Source: Mesotoga infera (GTDB lineage Bacteria > Thermotogota > Thermotogae > Petrotogales > Kosmotogaceae). From it: 64,000 nt of DNA. This document shows positions 8,988 to 17,401 of the stretch, piece after piece. The notes beneath the pieces are model-generated. The model was not told the DNA's origin and did no database searches. It saw only the letters and a program-made list of their open reading frames with translations. The stretch lies in assembly GCF_900157305.1 (NCBI RefSeq), contig NZ_LS974202.1:2046001-2110000 (forward strand), read 5' to 3'. The translations under genes and the position numbers were made by a program. Every line of letters starts with the position of its first letter. Position 1 is the stretch's first letter.

Positions 8988-10658
8988 ATGAACAATCCAG
9001 AAAGCCTTAGAAAGGTCAAGGAAGAATGGAAGGAAAAGAAGGTCTTACCACTGCTGAGAAAATTTCCCGAAAGAAAGAATCAATTCAAAACATCGTTCGA
9101 TAGCGATATCGATATCCTCTACACCCCCGAAGATCTTCCACCCGATGGTTACGATAAGGCCCTGGGCTTCCCGGGACAGTATCCGTTCACGCGAGGTGTA
9201 CAGCCGACAATGTATAGGGGAAGGCTCTGGACAATGAGACAATACGCCGGTTTCGGAACGGCGGAAGAGTCTAACGAAAGGTACAGATATCTCCTCTCTC
9301 AAGGTCAGACCGGTCTTTCGGTGGCCTTCGATCTCCCCACACAGATCGGTTACGATTCAGACGATCCGATGGCCGAAGGGGAGGTAGGTAAGGTGGGAGT
9401 CGCCATCGATTCGTTGGAAGATATGGAGATTCTTTTCGAGGGAATACCGCTCGACAAGGTAAGTACATCTATGACGATAAACTCTACGGCGGCCATACTT
9501 TTAGCCATGTACATAGCCGTTGGAGAAAAGCAGGGCGTAGATCCCTCGAAATTAACTGGAACGATTCAAAACGATATATTGAAGGAATACATCGCCAGAG
9601 GAACCTACATTTTTCCGCCAGACGCTTCTATGAGACTGATTACCGATATATTCGAATACTGTTCGAAGAAACTTCCGGAATTCAACACCATAAGCATTAG
9701 CGGGTACCACATAAGAGAGGCTGGGGCCGATGCCGTTCAAGAAGTGGCCTTTACGCTTGCGGATGGTATAGCCTACGTCGAATCTGCCATAAAGGCCGGC
9801 CTGGATCCAAACATTTTCGGAAAGAGGCTCTCTTTCTTCTTCAACTCTCACAACAACTTCCTCGAAGAGATCGCCAAATTCCGCGCTGCAAGAAGACTCT
9901 GGGCGAAGATAATGAAAGACAGGTTCGGTGTTACTGACGAAAAAGCCATGATGCTCAGATTCCACACTCAAACCGGTGGTTCTACACTAACCGCACAGCA
10001 ACCGATGAACAACATAATCAGAGTGGCATTCCAGGCTATGGCTGCTGTTCTGGGCGGTACACAATCTCTTCATACCAACTCTTTCGACGAGGCTCTAGGT
10101 CTGCCGACACAGGATTCGGTTACAATAGCCCTCAGAACACAGCAGATAATCGCCTGTGAAACCGGGGTGACGGACACGGTAGATCCGGTAGGAGGATCTT
10201 ACTACGTTGAAAACCTGACAGACAGGATTGAGAAGCTCGCATCGGATTATCTCCAGAAAATCGACGATCTCGGGGGAATGGTCAAGGCCGTTCAGGAAGG
10301 TTACATACAGAAGGAGATTCTGAAGACCGCCTACAACTACCAGCTCAAAATTGAAAGAGAAGAGCAGGTAATCGTGGGTGTAAATCAGTACCTCTCCGAT
10401 GAAAATCCGAAAAAGGATATTCTCAAAATCGATCCGATCATCGAAGAGAAGCAGATAAACAAACTAGGCACACTAAAAAGAAGGCGAAACTCGCAAGCGG
10501 TCGAGGAGGCTTTGAAGGAACTCAAGAAAGCTGCGCTGGGCTCTGAAAACCTCTTCCCCTTCATACTGAACGCAGTTAAATGCTATGCGACGCTGGGAGA
10601 GATTTCGAATACCCTCAGGGATGTCTTCGGAGAATACACCGAAGCCGTCATTCTTTGA
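8988..10658 (+). CDS. Methylmalonyl-CoA mutase, large catalytic subunit
   Basis: This is the (beta/alpha)8 barrel part of B12-dependent methylmalonyl-CoA mutase, which interconverts succinyl-CoA and (R)-methylmalonyl-CoA. Clear family blocks are present: [20 protein letters not shown] near the N-terminus, [15 protein letters not shown], and [17 protein letters not shown] in the substrate barrel. The 556-residue product lacks the cobalamin-binding domain, which is a separate gene just downstream. This split form is typical of archaea and many anaerobes. It leads an operon with the small subunit, MeaB and the epimerase. Confidence 0.95.
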   Translation: MNNPESLRKVKEEWKEKKVLPLLRKFPERKNQFKTSFDSDIDILYTPEDLPPDGYDKALGFPGQYPFTRGVQPTMYRGRLWTMRQYAGFGTAEESNERYRYLLSQGQTGLSVAFDLPTQIGYDSDDPMAEGEVGKVGVAIDSLEDMEILFEGIPLDKVSTSMTINSTAAILLAMYIAVGEKQGVDPSKLTGTIQNDILKEYIARGTYIFPPDASMRLITDIFEYCSKKLPEFNTISISGYHIREAGADAVQEVAFTLADGIAYVESAIKAGLDPNIFGKRLSFFFNSHNNFLEEIAKFRAARRLWAKIMKDRFGVTDEKAMMLRFHTQTGGSTLTAQQPMNNIIRVAFQAMAAVLGGTQSLHTNSFDEALGLPTQDSVTIALRTQQIIACETGVTDTVDPVGGSYYVENLTDRIEKLASDYLQKIDDLGGMVKAVQEGYIQKEILKTAYNYQLKIEREEQVIVGVNQYLSDENPKKDILKIDPIIEEKQINKLGTLKRRRNSQAVEEALKELKKAALGSENLFPFILNAVKCYATLGEISNTLRDVFGEYTEAVIL

Positions 10659-10675
10659 GATAAAGAGGTGAAATG

Positions 10676-11068
10676 ATGAGAAGATTAAAGGTGCTCGTTG
10701 CAAAGCCGGGACTCGACGGACACGACAGGGGTGCAAAAGTGGTGGCGATGGCACTCAGGGATGCTGGCATGGAAGTGATATACACCGGCCTCAGGCAATC
10801 GGCAGACGAAGTTGTGAAGGCCGCCCTCCAGGAAGACGTAGATGTCATTGGTCTCTCAATCCTTTCAGGTGCACACATGAGAATCTGCGAGAAGGTTCTA
10901 AATCTTATGAAAGAAAAGGGGATAGACGAAAAACCCGTCTTTGTAGGAGGCATAATACCGGCTGAAGACGCTCTAGAACTCAAGAAGATGGGAATTTTCG
11001 AAGTCTTCGGTCCAGGAACGCCTTTGAAGGCGATAGTCGATTCGATAAAAGGTGCCATAGATAAATGA
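10676..11068 (+). CDS. Methylmalonyl-CoA mutase, cobalamin-binding subunit
   Basis: The roughly 130-residue protein is the free-standing B12-binding domain that completes the mutase. The signature [13 protein letters not shown] is near the N-terminus, with the histidine that replaces dimethylbenzimidazole as the cobalt ligand. It is followed by the family's SILSGAHM and VGGIIP strands. Two adjacent ATGs (10673 and 10676) are possible. The second is five bases from GAGGTG at 10665-10670 and is preferred. It overlaps the meaB start by four bases. Confidence 0.95.
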   Translation: MRRLKVLVAKPGLDGHDRGAKVVAMALRDAGMEVIYTGLRQSADEVVKAALQEDVDVIGLSILSGAHMRICEKVLNLMKEKGIDEKPVFVGGIIPAEDALELKKMGIFEVFGPGTPLKAIVDSIKGAIDK

Positions 11069-11934
11069 GCGAAGGGCTTTCTTATGCAAATCAGCTCGCC
11101 ATTTCCAGAACTTTGACCAGAATAGAAAACGACAGATCGGTAGCCAGAGAGATCATCGGTTCGCTGGAAGAGAGAGATTATCACGTTGTGGGTATCACAG
11201 GCAGCCCCGGTGCCGGGAAATCTACCCTTACCGATCGACTTGCCCTCTTGAGTTCTAAAGAAAAAAGAACGGCGATAATTGCCATCGATCCTTCCAGTCC
11301 CTTCACGGGCGGAGCCTTCCTGGGAGACAGGATAAGGATGAAGCGCTCCACCAAGAGCGAAGAGATATTCGTGAGATCTATGGCCAGCCGTGGTAAGGTT
11401 GGAGGCCTAAGCCCTTCGATCTACGATGCCGTCGAGTTCCTCGGCCGGAGCGGGTTCGACAGAATTTTCGTTGAAACGGTCGGAGCCGGTCAGTCCGAGA
11501 CGGATATTGAGAATCTGGCCGATGTAGTTCTGCTGGTTTTGGCTCCAGGTATGGGAGACGATGTTCAAACTATGAAGGCGGGAATAATGGAGATCGGAGA
11601 TATCTTCGCCGTGAACAAAATGGACCTGCCCGGAGCGTCACAGCTGGCAGCTAAGACAGAAGCCATTCTTGAAATGAGCGGCAGAAAGCTTCCAATAGTT
11701 CTTACAAATTCAATCAACGGTCAGGGAGTGGAAGAGCTTCACAGCCTTATCGAAAAAGCTCTTGAAGAACTAGATAGCAGCGGAGCGATCGAAGAGAAAA
11801 GGCGCCGGCGTACACTTTACAATAATTTGAACAGCGTGTACCAGATCATAATGGAAGACTTCTCGGAAAATGCTAAACTCGAAGAGTTAATGAATTATCT
11901 TCTAGAAAACAGGAGGTTATCTGATGAGAGCTGA
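11065..11934 (+). CDS. meaB: MeaB/ArgK-type G3E GTPase, methylmalonyl-CoA mutase chaperone
   Basis: MeaB is a P-loop GTPase that loads adenosylcobalamin into methylmalonyl-CoA mutase and protects it from inactivation. The Walker A motif GSPGAGKS lies at residues 46-53. The D-rich switch region ([19 protein letters not shown]) and the family block [12 protein letters not shown] follow, and the base-recognition motif is NKMDL. At 289 residues the length is normal. It sits between the mutase subunits and the epimerase, which confirms the partnership over the older annotation as an arginine transport kinase. Confidence 0.94.
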   Translation: MSEGLSYANQLAISRTLTRIENDRSVAREIIGSLEERDYHVVGITGSPGAGKSTLTDRLALLSSKEKRTAIIAIDPSSPFTGGAFLGDRIRMKRSTKSEEIFVRSMASRGKVGGLSPSIYDAVEFLGRSGFDRIFVETVGAGQSETDIENLADVVLLVLAPGMGDDVQTMKAGIMEIGDIFAVNKMDLPGASQLAAKTEAILEMSGRKLPIVLTNSINGQGVEELHSLIEKALEELDSSGAIEEKRRRRTLYNNLNSVYQIIMEDFSENAKLEELMNYLLENRRLSDES

Positions 11935-12331
11935 CAGGATAGATCATATCGGGGTCGCCGTTAGATCCATCGAAGAGAGACTGAAGGTTTACAGAGATCT
12001 TCTAAAACTCGACCCGGTGAAGATCGAAGAACTCCCGGAAAGGGGTCTAAGAGTGGCATTTGTGAGTGTTGGCGACACACGAATCGAACTGCTCGAACCG
12101 ATCGCGGAGAACAGTCAGGTATCGAAATTCCTGGAGACGAGGGGTGAGGGGATACATCATATGGCCTTTCACGTCGATGATATTGAAGCCGCCATTAAAG
12201 AGGCCGTTGAGTTGGAGATAGTCCCGCTCACGAAGGAGGCTCAGCCCGGGGCTTCGGGTACGAGGGTGGTATTTTTACACCCTAAAAGTGCCGGTGGTGT
12301 TTTAATAGAGCTCGTTGAAGGATTCCACTGA
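11924..12331 (+). CDS. mce: Methylmalonyl-CoA epimerase
   Basis: The 135-residue protein of the glyoxalase/VOC fold interconverts (R)- and (S)-methylmalonyl-CoA. Metal ligands are visible in the usual positions: a histidine in RIDHIGVAV, the histidines of GEGIHHMAFHVDD, and a glutamate in VLIELVE at the C-terminus. It overlaps the end of meaB by 11 bases. It links the mutase, which makes the R form, with the carboxyltransferase downstream, which uses the S form. Confidence 0.94.
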   Translation: MRADRIDHIGVAVRSIEERLKVYRDLLKLDPVKIEELPERGLRVAFVSVGDTRIELLEPIAENSQVSKFLETRGEGIHHMAFHVDDIEAAIKEAVELEIVPLTKEAQPGASGTRVVFLHPKSAGGVLIELVEGFH

Positions 12332-12343
12332 GGGGGTGTTGAA

Positions 12344-13882
12344 ATGGATGACAAATTGAAGAATTTCTTTGAAATTGACAGGAAGGTATCTCTCGGTGGC
12401 GGGGAAGACAGGATAGAAAAACAGCACAAAGCCGGTAAATTGACGGCCCGCGAACGCATTGAAGCTCTTTGTGACGAGGGTAGTTTCGAAGAGACCGATA
12501 AATTCGTCAAGCACAGAGCGACCACCTTCGGTCTTGAGGGGAAGGACTTTCCCACCGATGGAGTCGTAACAGGCATCTGCTCGGTCAACGGCAAAAAAGT
12601 TGCGGTCTTCTCTCAAGATTTTACCGTGCAGGGTGGCTCTCTCGGTGAGATGCATGCCAAAAAAATCATGAAGGTTCAGGATATGGCCTTGAAGCTTGGA
12701 ATTCCGATAGTCGGGATAAACGATTCCGGTGGCGCGAGAATACAGGAGGGTGTTGATTCGCTCTTTGGCTACGGGGGAATATTTCACAGGAATACACTTT
12801 CTTCAGGAGTCGTACCTCAGATAACCGTTATCTGTGGACCGTGCGCGGGTGGGGCCGTTTACTCGCCAGCCATAACTGATTTCATAATCATGGTTCGCGA
12901 CAACTCGCAGATGTTCATAACCGGTCCCCAGGTAATCAAAGCCGTAACAGGCGAGGAAACCTCGATGGAGGAACTCGGTGGTGCACTTGTCCACAACAGC
13001 AAAAGCGGGAACGCACATTTCATAGCCGATAACGATAAAGAAGCCATGTCTCTGGTCAGAAAGCTACTCGACTTCCTTCCCCAGAACAACGCCGAAGAAC
13101 CCTATAGACTGCCCTCGCCCGGAGTGGTTGACGAAGAGAAACTGAGAGCTATAATACCCGACAACCCGAAGCAATCGTACGATGTGAAGGATATAATATC
13201 GCTCCTGGTTGACGGTGGGGAGTTCATCGAAGTACACAAGCATTATGCGAAAAACATGGTGGTTGGCTTTGCGAGAATCGGTGGGAGGGCCCTGGGAATA
13301 GTCGCCAACCAGCCGGCCGTCTTCGCCGGTTCGCTCGATATAAACGCCTCCGATAAGGCGGCGAGGTTCATAAGGTTTCTGGATGCCTTCAATCTTCCTA
13401 TAATCACCCTTGTCGATACGCCGGGCTTCCTCCCGGGCGTTTCTCAGGAGCATGGAGGAATAATAAGGCACGGTGCCAAGCTGCTTTACTCCTACAGCGA
13501 GGCCTCCGTACCCAAAGTGACACTCATCCTTAGAAAGGCTTACGGCGGTGCCTACATTGCCATGGGTAGTCAGCACCTGGGAGCAGACATGGTTTTCGCC
13601 TGGCCAGGCGCCGAGATAGCCGTCATGGGGCCCGAAGGGGCGGCGAACATCATATTCAGAAAGGAAATCGAAAGTTCTTCTGAGCCCGAGAAGACCCGGG
13701 AAGAGAAGATAAACGAGTACAAAGAACTCTTCGCCAATCCCTATGTTGCTGCTTCCAGAGGATACATAGAGTCCATCATAGACCCGGCGAGAAGCAGGGC
13801 AGAGATATGCAGGGCTCTAGATATACTAGAAACCAAGACCGAGGGGAGACCGGCTAAAAAACACGGAAATATACCCCTTTAA
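12344..13882 (+). CDS. Methylmalonyl-CoA decarboxylase / propionyl-CoA carboxylase, carboxyltransferase subunit
   Basis: The 512-residue protein has the two crotonase-like halves of the acyl-CoA carboxyltransferase family. It moves a carboxyl group between methylmalonyl-CoA and the biotin of the carrier protein, giving propionyl-CoA or the reverse. Typical blocks are GKLTARERIEAL, SQDFTVQGGSLGEMHAKKI, GINDSGGARIQEGVDSL and VDTPGFLPG in the second half. It follows the epimerase after 12 bases with GGGGGTG upstream. No biotin carboxylase gene is nearby. With an OadG-like protein and a biotin carrier downstream it most resembles MmdA, the alpha subunit of a sodium-pumping decarboxylase. Confidence 0.93.
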   Translation: MDDKLKNFFEIDRKVSLGGGEDRIEKQHKAGKLTARERIEALCDEGSFEETDKFVKHRATTFGLEGKDFPTDGVVTGICSVNGKKVAVFSQDFTVQGGSLGEMHAKKIMKVQDMALKLGIPIVGINDSGGARIQEGVDSLFGYGGIFHRNTLSSGVVPQITVICGPCAGGAVYSPAITDFIIMVRDNSQMFITGPQVIKAVTGEETSMEELGGALVHNSKSGNAHFIADNDKEAMSLVRKLLDFLPQNNAEEPYRLPSPGVVDEEKLRAIIPDNPKQSYDVKDIISLLVDGGEFIEVHKHYAKNMVVGFARIGGRALGIVANQPAVFAGSLDINASDKAARFIRFLDAFNLPIITLVDTPGFLPGVSQEHGGIIRHGAKLLYSYSEASVPKVTLILRKAYGGAYIAMGSQHLGADMVFAWPGAEIAVMGPEGAANIIFRKEIESSSEPEKTREEKINEYKELFANPYVAASRGYIESIIDPARSRAEICRALDILETKTEGRPAKKHGNIPL

Positions 13883-13892
13883 GAGGTGAGCG

Positions 13893-14243
13893 ATGGATCA
13901 GTATCTTCAGATAACAATCATAGGTATCGCGGTTGTCTTCTTTACACTTGCGATTCTCTATTTCATATTCAACATATTGGGTAAACTTTTATCCAGGGAC
14001 GATAAAAAGAAGATCATGCCCAGAGTCGTTTCACCTTCTCCAGCGGCAGATTATGGAAGAATAGAAGAGAGGTCTTCGCAGGATGCCGAAGCCGTTGCCG
14101 CTATAAGTGCGGCTATACTGGAAATCATCGGACATGAAAACTTTCAGATAAAATCATTGAAACCGGTCCCGATAGCTCTGCCATCGGCCTGGAAAAGACG
14201 GGACCCTGTGGTTTACTGGAGACTAAGGAGGAGCAAGAATTGA
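13893..14243 (+). CDS. OadG-like gamma/delta subunit of a biotin-dependent decarboxylase
   Basis: The 116-residue protein has one membrane segment at about residues 6-29 and a charged cytoplasmic tail. The tail includes an AVAAISAAI stretch followed by conserved-looking WKRRDPVVYW. This architecture matches the small OadG/MmdD subunits that anchor the carboxyltransferase and biotin carrier to the membrane pump. Sequence conservation in this family is low, so the call also relies on position between the carboxyltransferase and the biotin carrier. It has a GAGGTGA site and overlaps the next gene's TTG start. Confidence 0.8.
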   Translation: MDQYLQITIIGIAVVFFTLAILYFIFNILGKLLSRDDKKKIMPRVVSPSPAADYGRIEERSSQDAEAVAAISAAILEIIGHENFQIKSLKPVPIALPSAWKRRDPVVYWRLRRSKN

Positions 14244-14665
14244 GAAGGTTCAGGGTTAGGGTTAATGGAAAAGAATACGACGTAGAAGTCGAAGAGTTGT
14301 CTTCGCAAACACAGGTCCAGCAGACGGTGAGTGAAACTCCGGAGGTGCCTGTAGCTGCCGGGAAAACGGAACCTGTGAAAAAGGTCGAAGAAGTTAAAAG
14401 GTCCGAACCGCAGGCCGGAGAGAGGTCTTCCCAATCGGGTGGTACCGGAGGAATTAATGTTGTCTCTCCGATGTCTGGAACGATCCTCGAGGTTTTCGTC
14501 TCCGTTGGCGATAGCGTTAGCATCGGTCAGAAACTGGTGATACTGGAAGCCATGAAGATGGAAAACAGCATTCTGGCGGAGAGTTCGGGAACGGTCCGAC
14601 AGGTTAAGATCCGTAAGGGCGACAATATAGATGCCGGAGAGACTATGATAGTTCTCGGATCATAA
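14240..14665 (+). CDS. Biotin carboxyl carrier protein of the decarboxylase
   Basis: The 141-residue protein carries the biotinylation motif EAMKMEN at residues 103-109, with the target lysine at 106. A proline/glutamate-rich linker (about residues 20-68) precedes the compact biotinyl domain. This matches GcdC/MmdC-type carriers that shuttle CO2. It starts at a TTG that overlaps the stop of the OadG-like gene. Its TAA stop lies inside the left arm of a perfect 17-bp hairpin. Confidence 0.93.
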   Translation: MRRFRVRVNGKEYDVEVEELSSQTQVQQTVSETPEVPVAAGKTEPVKKVEEVKRSEPQAGERSSQSGGTGGINVVSPMSGTILEVFVSVGDSVSIGQKLVILEAMKMENSILAESSGTVRQVKIRKGDNIDAGETMIVLGS

Positions 14666-14693
14666 AGGCGGATTCTTCCGCCTTTATGATCCG
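14656..14693 (+). terminator. Perfect 17-bp hairpin at the end of the methylmalonyl-CoA operon
   Basis: Two 17-base arms (14656-14672 and 14677-14693) are perfect reverse complements around the loop TTCT. The left arm contains the last codons and the TAA stop of the biotin carrier gene. There is no real U-tract afterwards, so it may act as a 3' stabilising or transcript-end hairpin rather than a textbook intrinsic terminator. The next gene starts only 16 bases later. Confidence 0.6.
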
Positions 14694-14708
14694 AAAAGTC
14701 TTTCCGTT

Positions 14709-15086
14709 ATGATCGATATGAAGTTTCCAGATGACAGGGAACTGGTAACTCTGTCAAGAATTCTTTCATTAAAGGTTTTCGGGGTCTTTCCCGATATACC
14801 TTTTTCGTTCAATTCGAGACTAAAAAGAGTTCTCGGCAGGCTTGTTTATCTGAAGGCTGCCGGTCGTTACAAGCCGTTGAGAATAGAAATAGCCTCCTCG
14901 ATTTACGCGAACGAAGAGCTTCTCAAAGGCACAATACTTCACGAGCTCTCGCATTATTATCTCATGATAAATGGAAGAGACTTCTCGCATTCTTCGCAAG
15001 ACTTCAAAAAACTCTCCAGTGAACTGGGCTTCGATATAAGAGTACCCGCAAAAGTCGAATCTTCCAGAGGATCGGAAAATAGTTGA
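14709..15086 (+). CDS. SprT-like zinc metalloprotease-domain protein
   Basis: The 125-residue protein contains HELSHYY, an HExxH zinc motif at residues 78-82, in the context GTILHELSHYYLMINGR. This resembles the SprT-like domain, found in DNA-protein crosslink proteases such as Spartan. The usual downstream zinc-ribbon is missing. The catalytic glutamate and both histidines are present. There is no clear ribosome binding site before ATG 14709 or 14718, and the upstream hairpin sits very close. The location next to the translesion polymerase operon loosely fits a DNA-repair role, which is an inference. Confidence 0.65.
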   Translation: MIDMKFPDDRELVTLSRILSLKVFGVFPDIPFSFNSRLKRVLGRLVYLKAAGRYKPLRIEIASSIYANEELLKGTILHELSHYYLMINGRDFSHSSQDFKKLSSELGFDIRVPAKVESSRGSENS

Positions 15087-15112
15087 TTTTTCCGGAAATC
15101 ATCTGCTATAAT
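15083..15112 (+). promoter_or_regulatory. Promoter of the small-ORF/dinB operon
   Basis: TTGATT at 15083-15088 and a perfect TATAAT at 15107-15112 are separated by 18 bases. The -10 box forms the first bases of the long palindrome that follows. The expected transcription start falls near 15119, inside the palindrome. Confidence 0.65.
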
Positions 15113-15142
15113 TATTTATACCATTTGGTATAAATAATTATA
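15107..15142. promoter_or_regulatory. 36-bp perfect palindrome, probable operator overlapping the -10 box
   Basis: Two 17-base arms (15107-15123 and 15126-15142) are perfect reverse complements with only TT between them; the core is TATACCATTTGGTATA. It starts at the -10 hexamer and ends about 14 bases before the next start codon. This is where a dimeric repressor would block initiation. The core is unlike the Gram-positive type LexA box (GAAC-N4-GTTC). If transcribed it would also form an AU-rich hairpin near the ribosome binding site. Confidence 0.6.
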
Positions 15143-15156
15143 ACGGTGATAGGAAT

Positions 15157-15396
15157 ATGACTCAAAAGAGGCTATCCAAAGCACTTGTATATTACAATGA
15201 AGAATATTTCATACCTATAAGGTTCAGTTATGATGGTATAAAAATTTTTATAAAGACCATTACTTCGAACTGGATAGAATCTGCGGGCAGAGAGAGAATA
15301 CACCACTTCTCGGTCCTCACCAACCTGGGAGCCTACAGTCTGGAGTTCCACGAAACACTGAAAAAATGGTACTGTCGTCCATTGGAGAACTGTTAA
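15157..15396 (+). CDS. Uncharacterised 79-residue protein cotranscribed with DNA polymerase IV
   Basis: I do not recognise this protein. It is basic at the N-terminus (MTQKRLSKALVYY) and rich in aromatic residues. It reads like a small beta-rich domain (YFIPIRFSYDGIKIFIK) with a C-terminal WYCRPLENC tail and no membrane segment. Upstream is GGTGATAGGAAT as a modest ribosome binding site. The palindromic promoter precedes it, and dinB starts one base after its stop. The tight coupling suggests a role linked to polymerase IV or its control. Confidence 0.7.
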   Translation: MTQKRLSKALVYYNEEYFIPIRFSYDGIKIFIKTITSNWIESAGRERIHHFSVLTNLGAYSLEFHETLKKWYCRPLENC

Positions 15397-15397
15397 A

Positions 15398-16636
15398 ATG
15401 ACGGGCATAGAATACATTGCTCACATAGATATGGACGCTTTCTTCGCGAGTGTAGAGCAAGCGGCCAACCCCTGCTTGAAAGGACGCCCTATCGCCGTCA
15501 CCGGAATCGGTAAACGCCATTCGGTAGTTACTTCGGCCAGTTACGAAGCTAAAAGATTCGGTGTGAGATCAGGAATGCCCTTCTTTCAGGCCGTTAAGCT
15601 CTGTCCCGATTTGATGGCAGTCAAGGTGCAATCAAGGAAGTACGAATATGTTTCCAGAGAAATCATGAAAATGCTCACCAGCGTTTCCCCGAGAATAATG
15701 GTGACAAGTATAGATGAGGCTTACGTCGACCTAGGTTTCTACACAAGGCTCGAGGAGGCTCTGGAGAGTTTCATAAAGTTCAAACACGATTTGAAAGAGA
15801 GTTTCGGGATAACGGCCTCTGTGGGGGTTACTGTCAATCCAGTGCTTTCCAAAATCGCGAGCGATTATTTGAAGCCGAACGGTTTTGTAGTCGTGAAGAA
15901 AGGTCTAGAAAGGACTTTTCTGAAGCAGATACCTCTTGGCGACGTCCCGGGCATCGGGAAGCATACACTGATCAAACTGGAATCGATGGGTTACAAAACG
16001 GTCGGAGAAGTTCTCGAGGAGTTCGAAAGAAATCCCATAAAACTCTACACCGCTTTCGGGAACAGCTTCTTGGGACTAATTCAGAGTCTCTCAAAAAATA
16101 GTTTTTCTCGGGAGATTTTTTTCAGAGAGGAACCACCCAAATCCATAAGCCATTCCATGACTCTTTCTGTGGATATCACCGATCGGGAACTGGTGATGAG
16201 GGTAGCCAACTTCCTGGCCGCCAGAGTTGTTTACAGACTTGGGAGATGTTCTATGGAAAGTGCGGGACTCACTGTTCATCTGAAGTACTCCGACGGAAAG
16301 TTGCGCAGACTTTCGAAAAGACTCGGTTCCACGATCTCCTCCATAAAGGATATGACCGAAATCCTGCCGTGGATGATCGAATCCATCTGGAAGGGTGAGG
16401 CCATCAGGGCCGTCGGCATTACCTGCTGGAACCTCACCGAAAAGAAGAACGGAGAGCAACTCTCACTCTTCGAAGCGAAGAGAAACCCGCTGGAAACGGC
16501 GCTGGAGATCGAAAAAAAGTTTGGAGAGTATTCGATCTTTCCCGGCAATATACTATTCCTTCCCGGAATCAGAAGAGTCGAGAAACCTTCCGATCTCCAT
16601 TACCAGGGCTTCTGCCGTCGCCAGGTTAGTTGCTAA
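15398..16636 (+). CDS. dinB: DNA polymerase IV (Y-family translesion polymerase)
   Basis: The 412-residue protein starts with the Y-family signature [13 protein letters not shown], followed by [18 protein letters not shown]. The second acidic catalytic motif is [10 protein letters not shown]. The thumb has the helix-hairpin-helix stretch [14 protein letters not shown], and a little-finger domain follows. It copies damaged DNA in the cytoplasm. There is no obvious beta-clamp motif at the extreme C-terminus, although QLSLF at about residues 360-364 inside the tail looks like a clamp-binding peptide. The final 28 codons overlap methylglyoxal synthase on the opposite strand. Confidence 0.95.
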   Translation: MTGIEYIAHIDMDAFFASVEQAANPCLKGRPIAVTGIGKRHSVVTSASYEAKRFGVRSGMPFFQAVKLCPDLMAVKVQSRKYEYVSREIMKMLTSVSPRIMVTSIDEAYVDLGFYTRLEEALESFIKFKHDLKESFGITASVGVTVNPVLSKIASDYLKPNGFVVVKKGLERTFLKQIPLGDVPGIGKHTLIKLESMGYKTVGEVLEEFERNPIKLYTAFGNSFLGLIQSLSKNSFSREIFFREEPPKSISHSMTLSVDITDRELVMRVANFLAARVVYRLGRCSMESAGLTVHLKYSDGKLRRLSKRLGSTISSIKDMTEILPWMIESIWKGEAIRAVGITCWNLTEKKNGEQLSLFEAKRNPLETALEIEKKFGEYSIFPGNILFLPGIRRVEKPSDLHYQGFCRRQVSC

Positions 16637-16960
16637 GGGTTTGTTGTGAACATCGCAGACTCTGAGCAGGGCGGTAACATCCGGTTCGTGGGGCTGTGCC
16701 GTGAGAGGGTCTCTGAGAAAGATTACGAAGTCTACCTCGTCGTTGGCAATCAAAGAACCGATCTGAAGGTCTCCACCGAGTGGACCGGATTTGAAGGAAG
16801 TCAACTCTAGTTTGACTTTCTCTTTCAGAAGGTTTCCGGTTGTACTGGTAGCGTAGAGCCGGCAGTTTTTGAAAACGTCCAGATGTTCTCTGACGAACAT
16901 TATGAGATCGATTTTCTTTTTATCGTGTGCTATGAGGGCAACTCTTGGAATCTTGCTCAT
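16553..16960 (-). CDS. mgsA: Methylglyoxal synthase
   Basis: The enzyme converts dihydroxyacetone phosphate to methylglyoxal and phosphate, a glycolytic overflow route. The 135-residue product has the family opening [14 protein letters not shown], the phosphate-binding TSTTGNLL, and the block [14 protein letters not shown] followed by [14 protein letters not shown], which holds the catalytic aspartate. I chose ATG 16958-16960 because AGGAGGT lies a few bases upstream and the protein then starts like its relatives. An in-frame start further upstream would add 13 residues. Its 3' end overlaps dinB by 84 bases. Confidence 0.95.
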   Translation of the reverse strand: MSKIPRVALIAHDKKKIDLIMFVREHLDVFKNCRLYATSTTGNLLKEKVKLELTSFKSGPLGGDLQIGSLIANDEVDFVIFLRDPLTAQPHEPDVTALLRVCDVHNKPLATNLATAEALVMEIGRFLDSSDSGKE

Positions 16961-17059
16961 ATTTACCTCCTTTGATTTCCTGAAAAGATGATACCACAAT
17001 GCGATCTTTAGCGACCGGGAGGCAGATCGAGTTATCGAATTGTTGAATTGAGGTGACCT

Positions 17060-17401
17060 TTGTCTTTATCATTTAACGAAGTCATCCTTTACGGCATAGC
17101 CACGTCCGATCCTGTCTCTACAGAGTACGGCGGTTTTTTCAATCTAGGGGTAAAGAGATTCTCAAAAGCCGGGGAGATTCTGGATACATTCGAGGTTCGT
17201 TTCTCGAAGAAGAGCACCGGAAGGGTGGTCACGGAAATATACGCCGGAAGTGCCCTCCTCATGAAAGGCGCACTGAGAATTTCTAAAAGGGGCCACCACA
17301 TAGACCTTGAAGATTTCGTCGTTACTACCGGCTTTTTCGACAGAGATCTGGGTATAGAGATACCCAGAGTGGTCAACAAACTCGGAAGAGACTACTTCTG
17401 A
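17060..17401 (+). CDS. Small SSB-like (OB-fold) protein, function unproven
   Basis: The 113-residue protein opens with [14 protein letters not shown] followed by [10 protein letters not shown]. This reads like the first strands of single-stranded DNA-binding proteins. The later stretch ([24 protein letters not shown]) resembles the strand that gives 'GxLxVEGRLRTR' in SSB. It lacks the acidic C-terminal tail of true SSB, ending instead in [10 protein letters not shown]. It starts at TTG with GAGGTGA upstream. The OB-fold reading is my inference from pattern; it could be an unrelated beta barrel. Confidence 0.6.
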   Translation: MSLSFNEVILYGIATSDPVSTEYGGFFNLGVKRFSKAGEILDTFEVRFSKKSTGRVVTEIYAGSALLMKGALRISKRGHHIDLEDFVVTTGFFDRDLGIEIPRVVNKLGRDYF

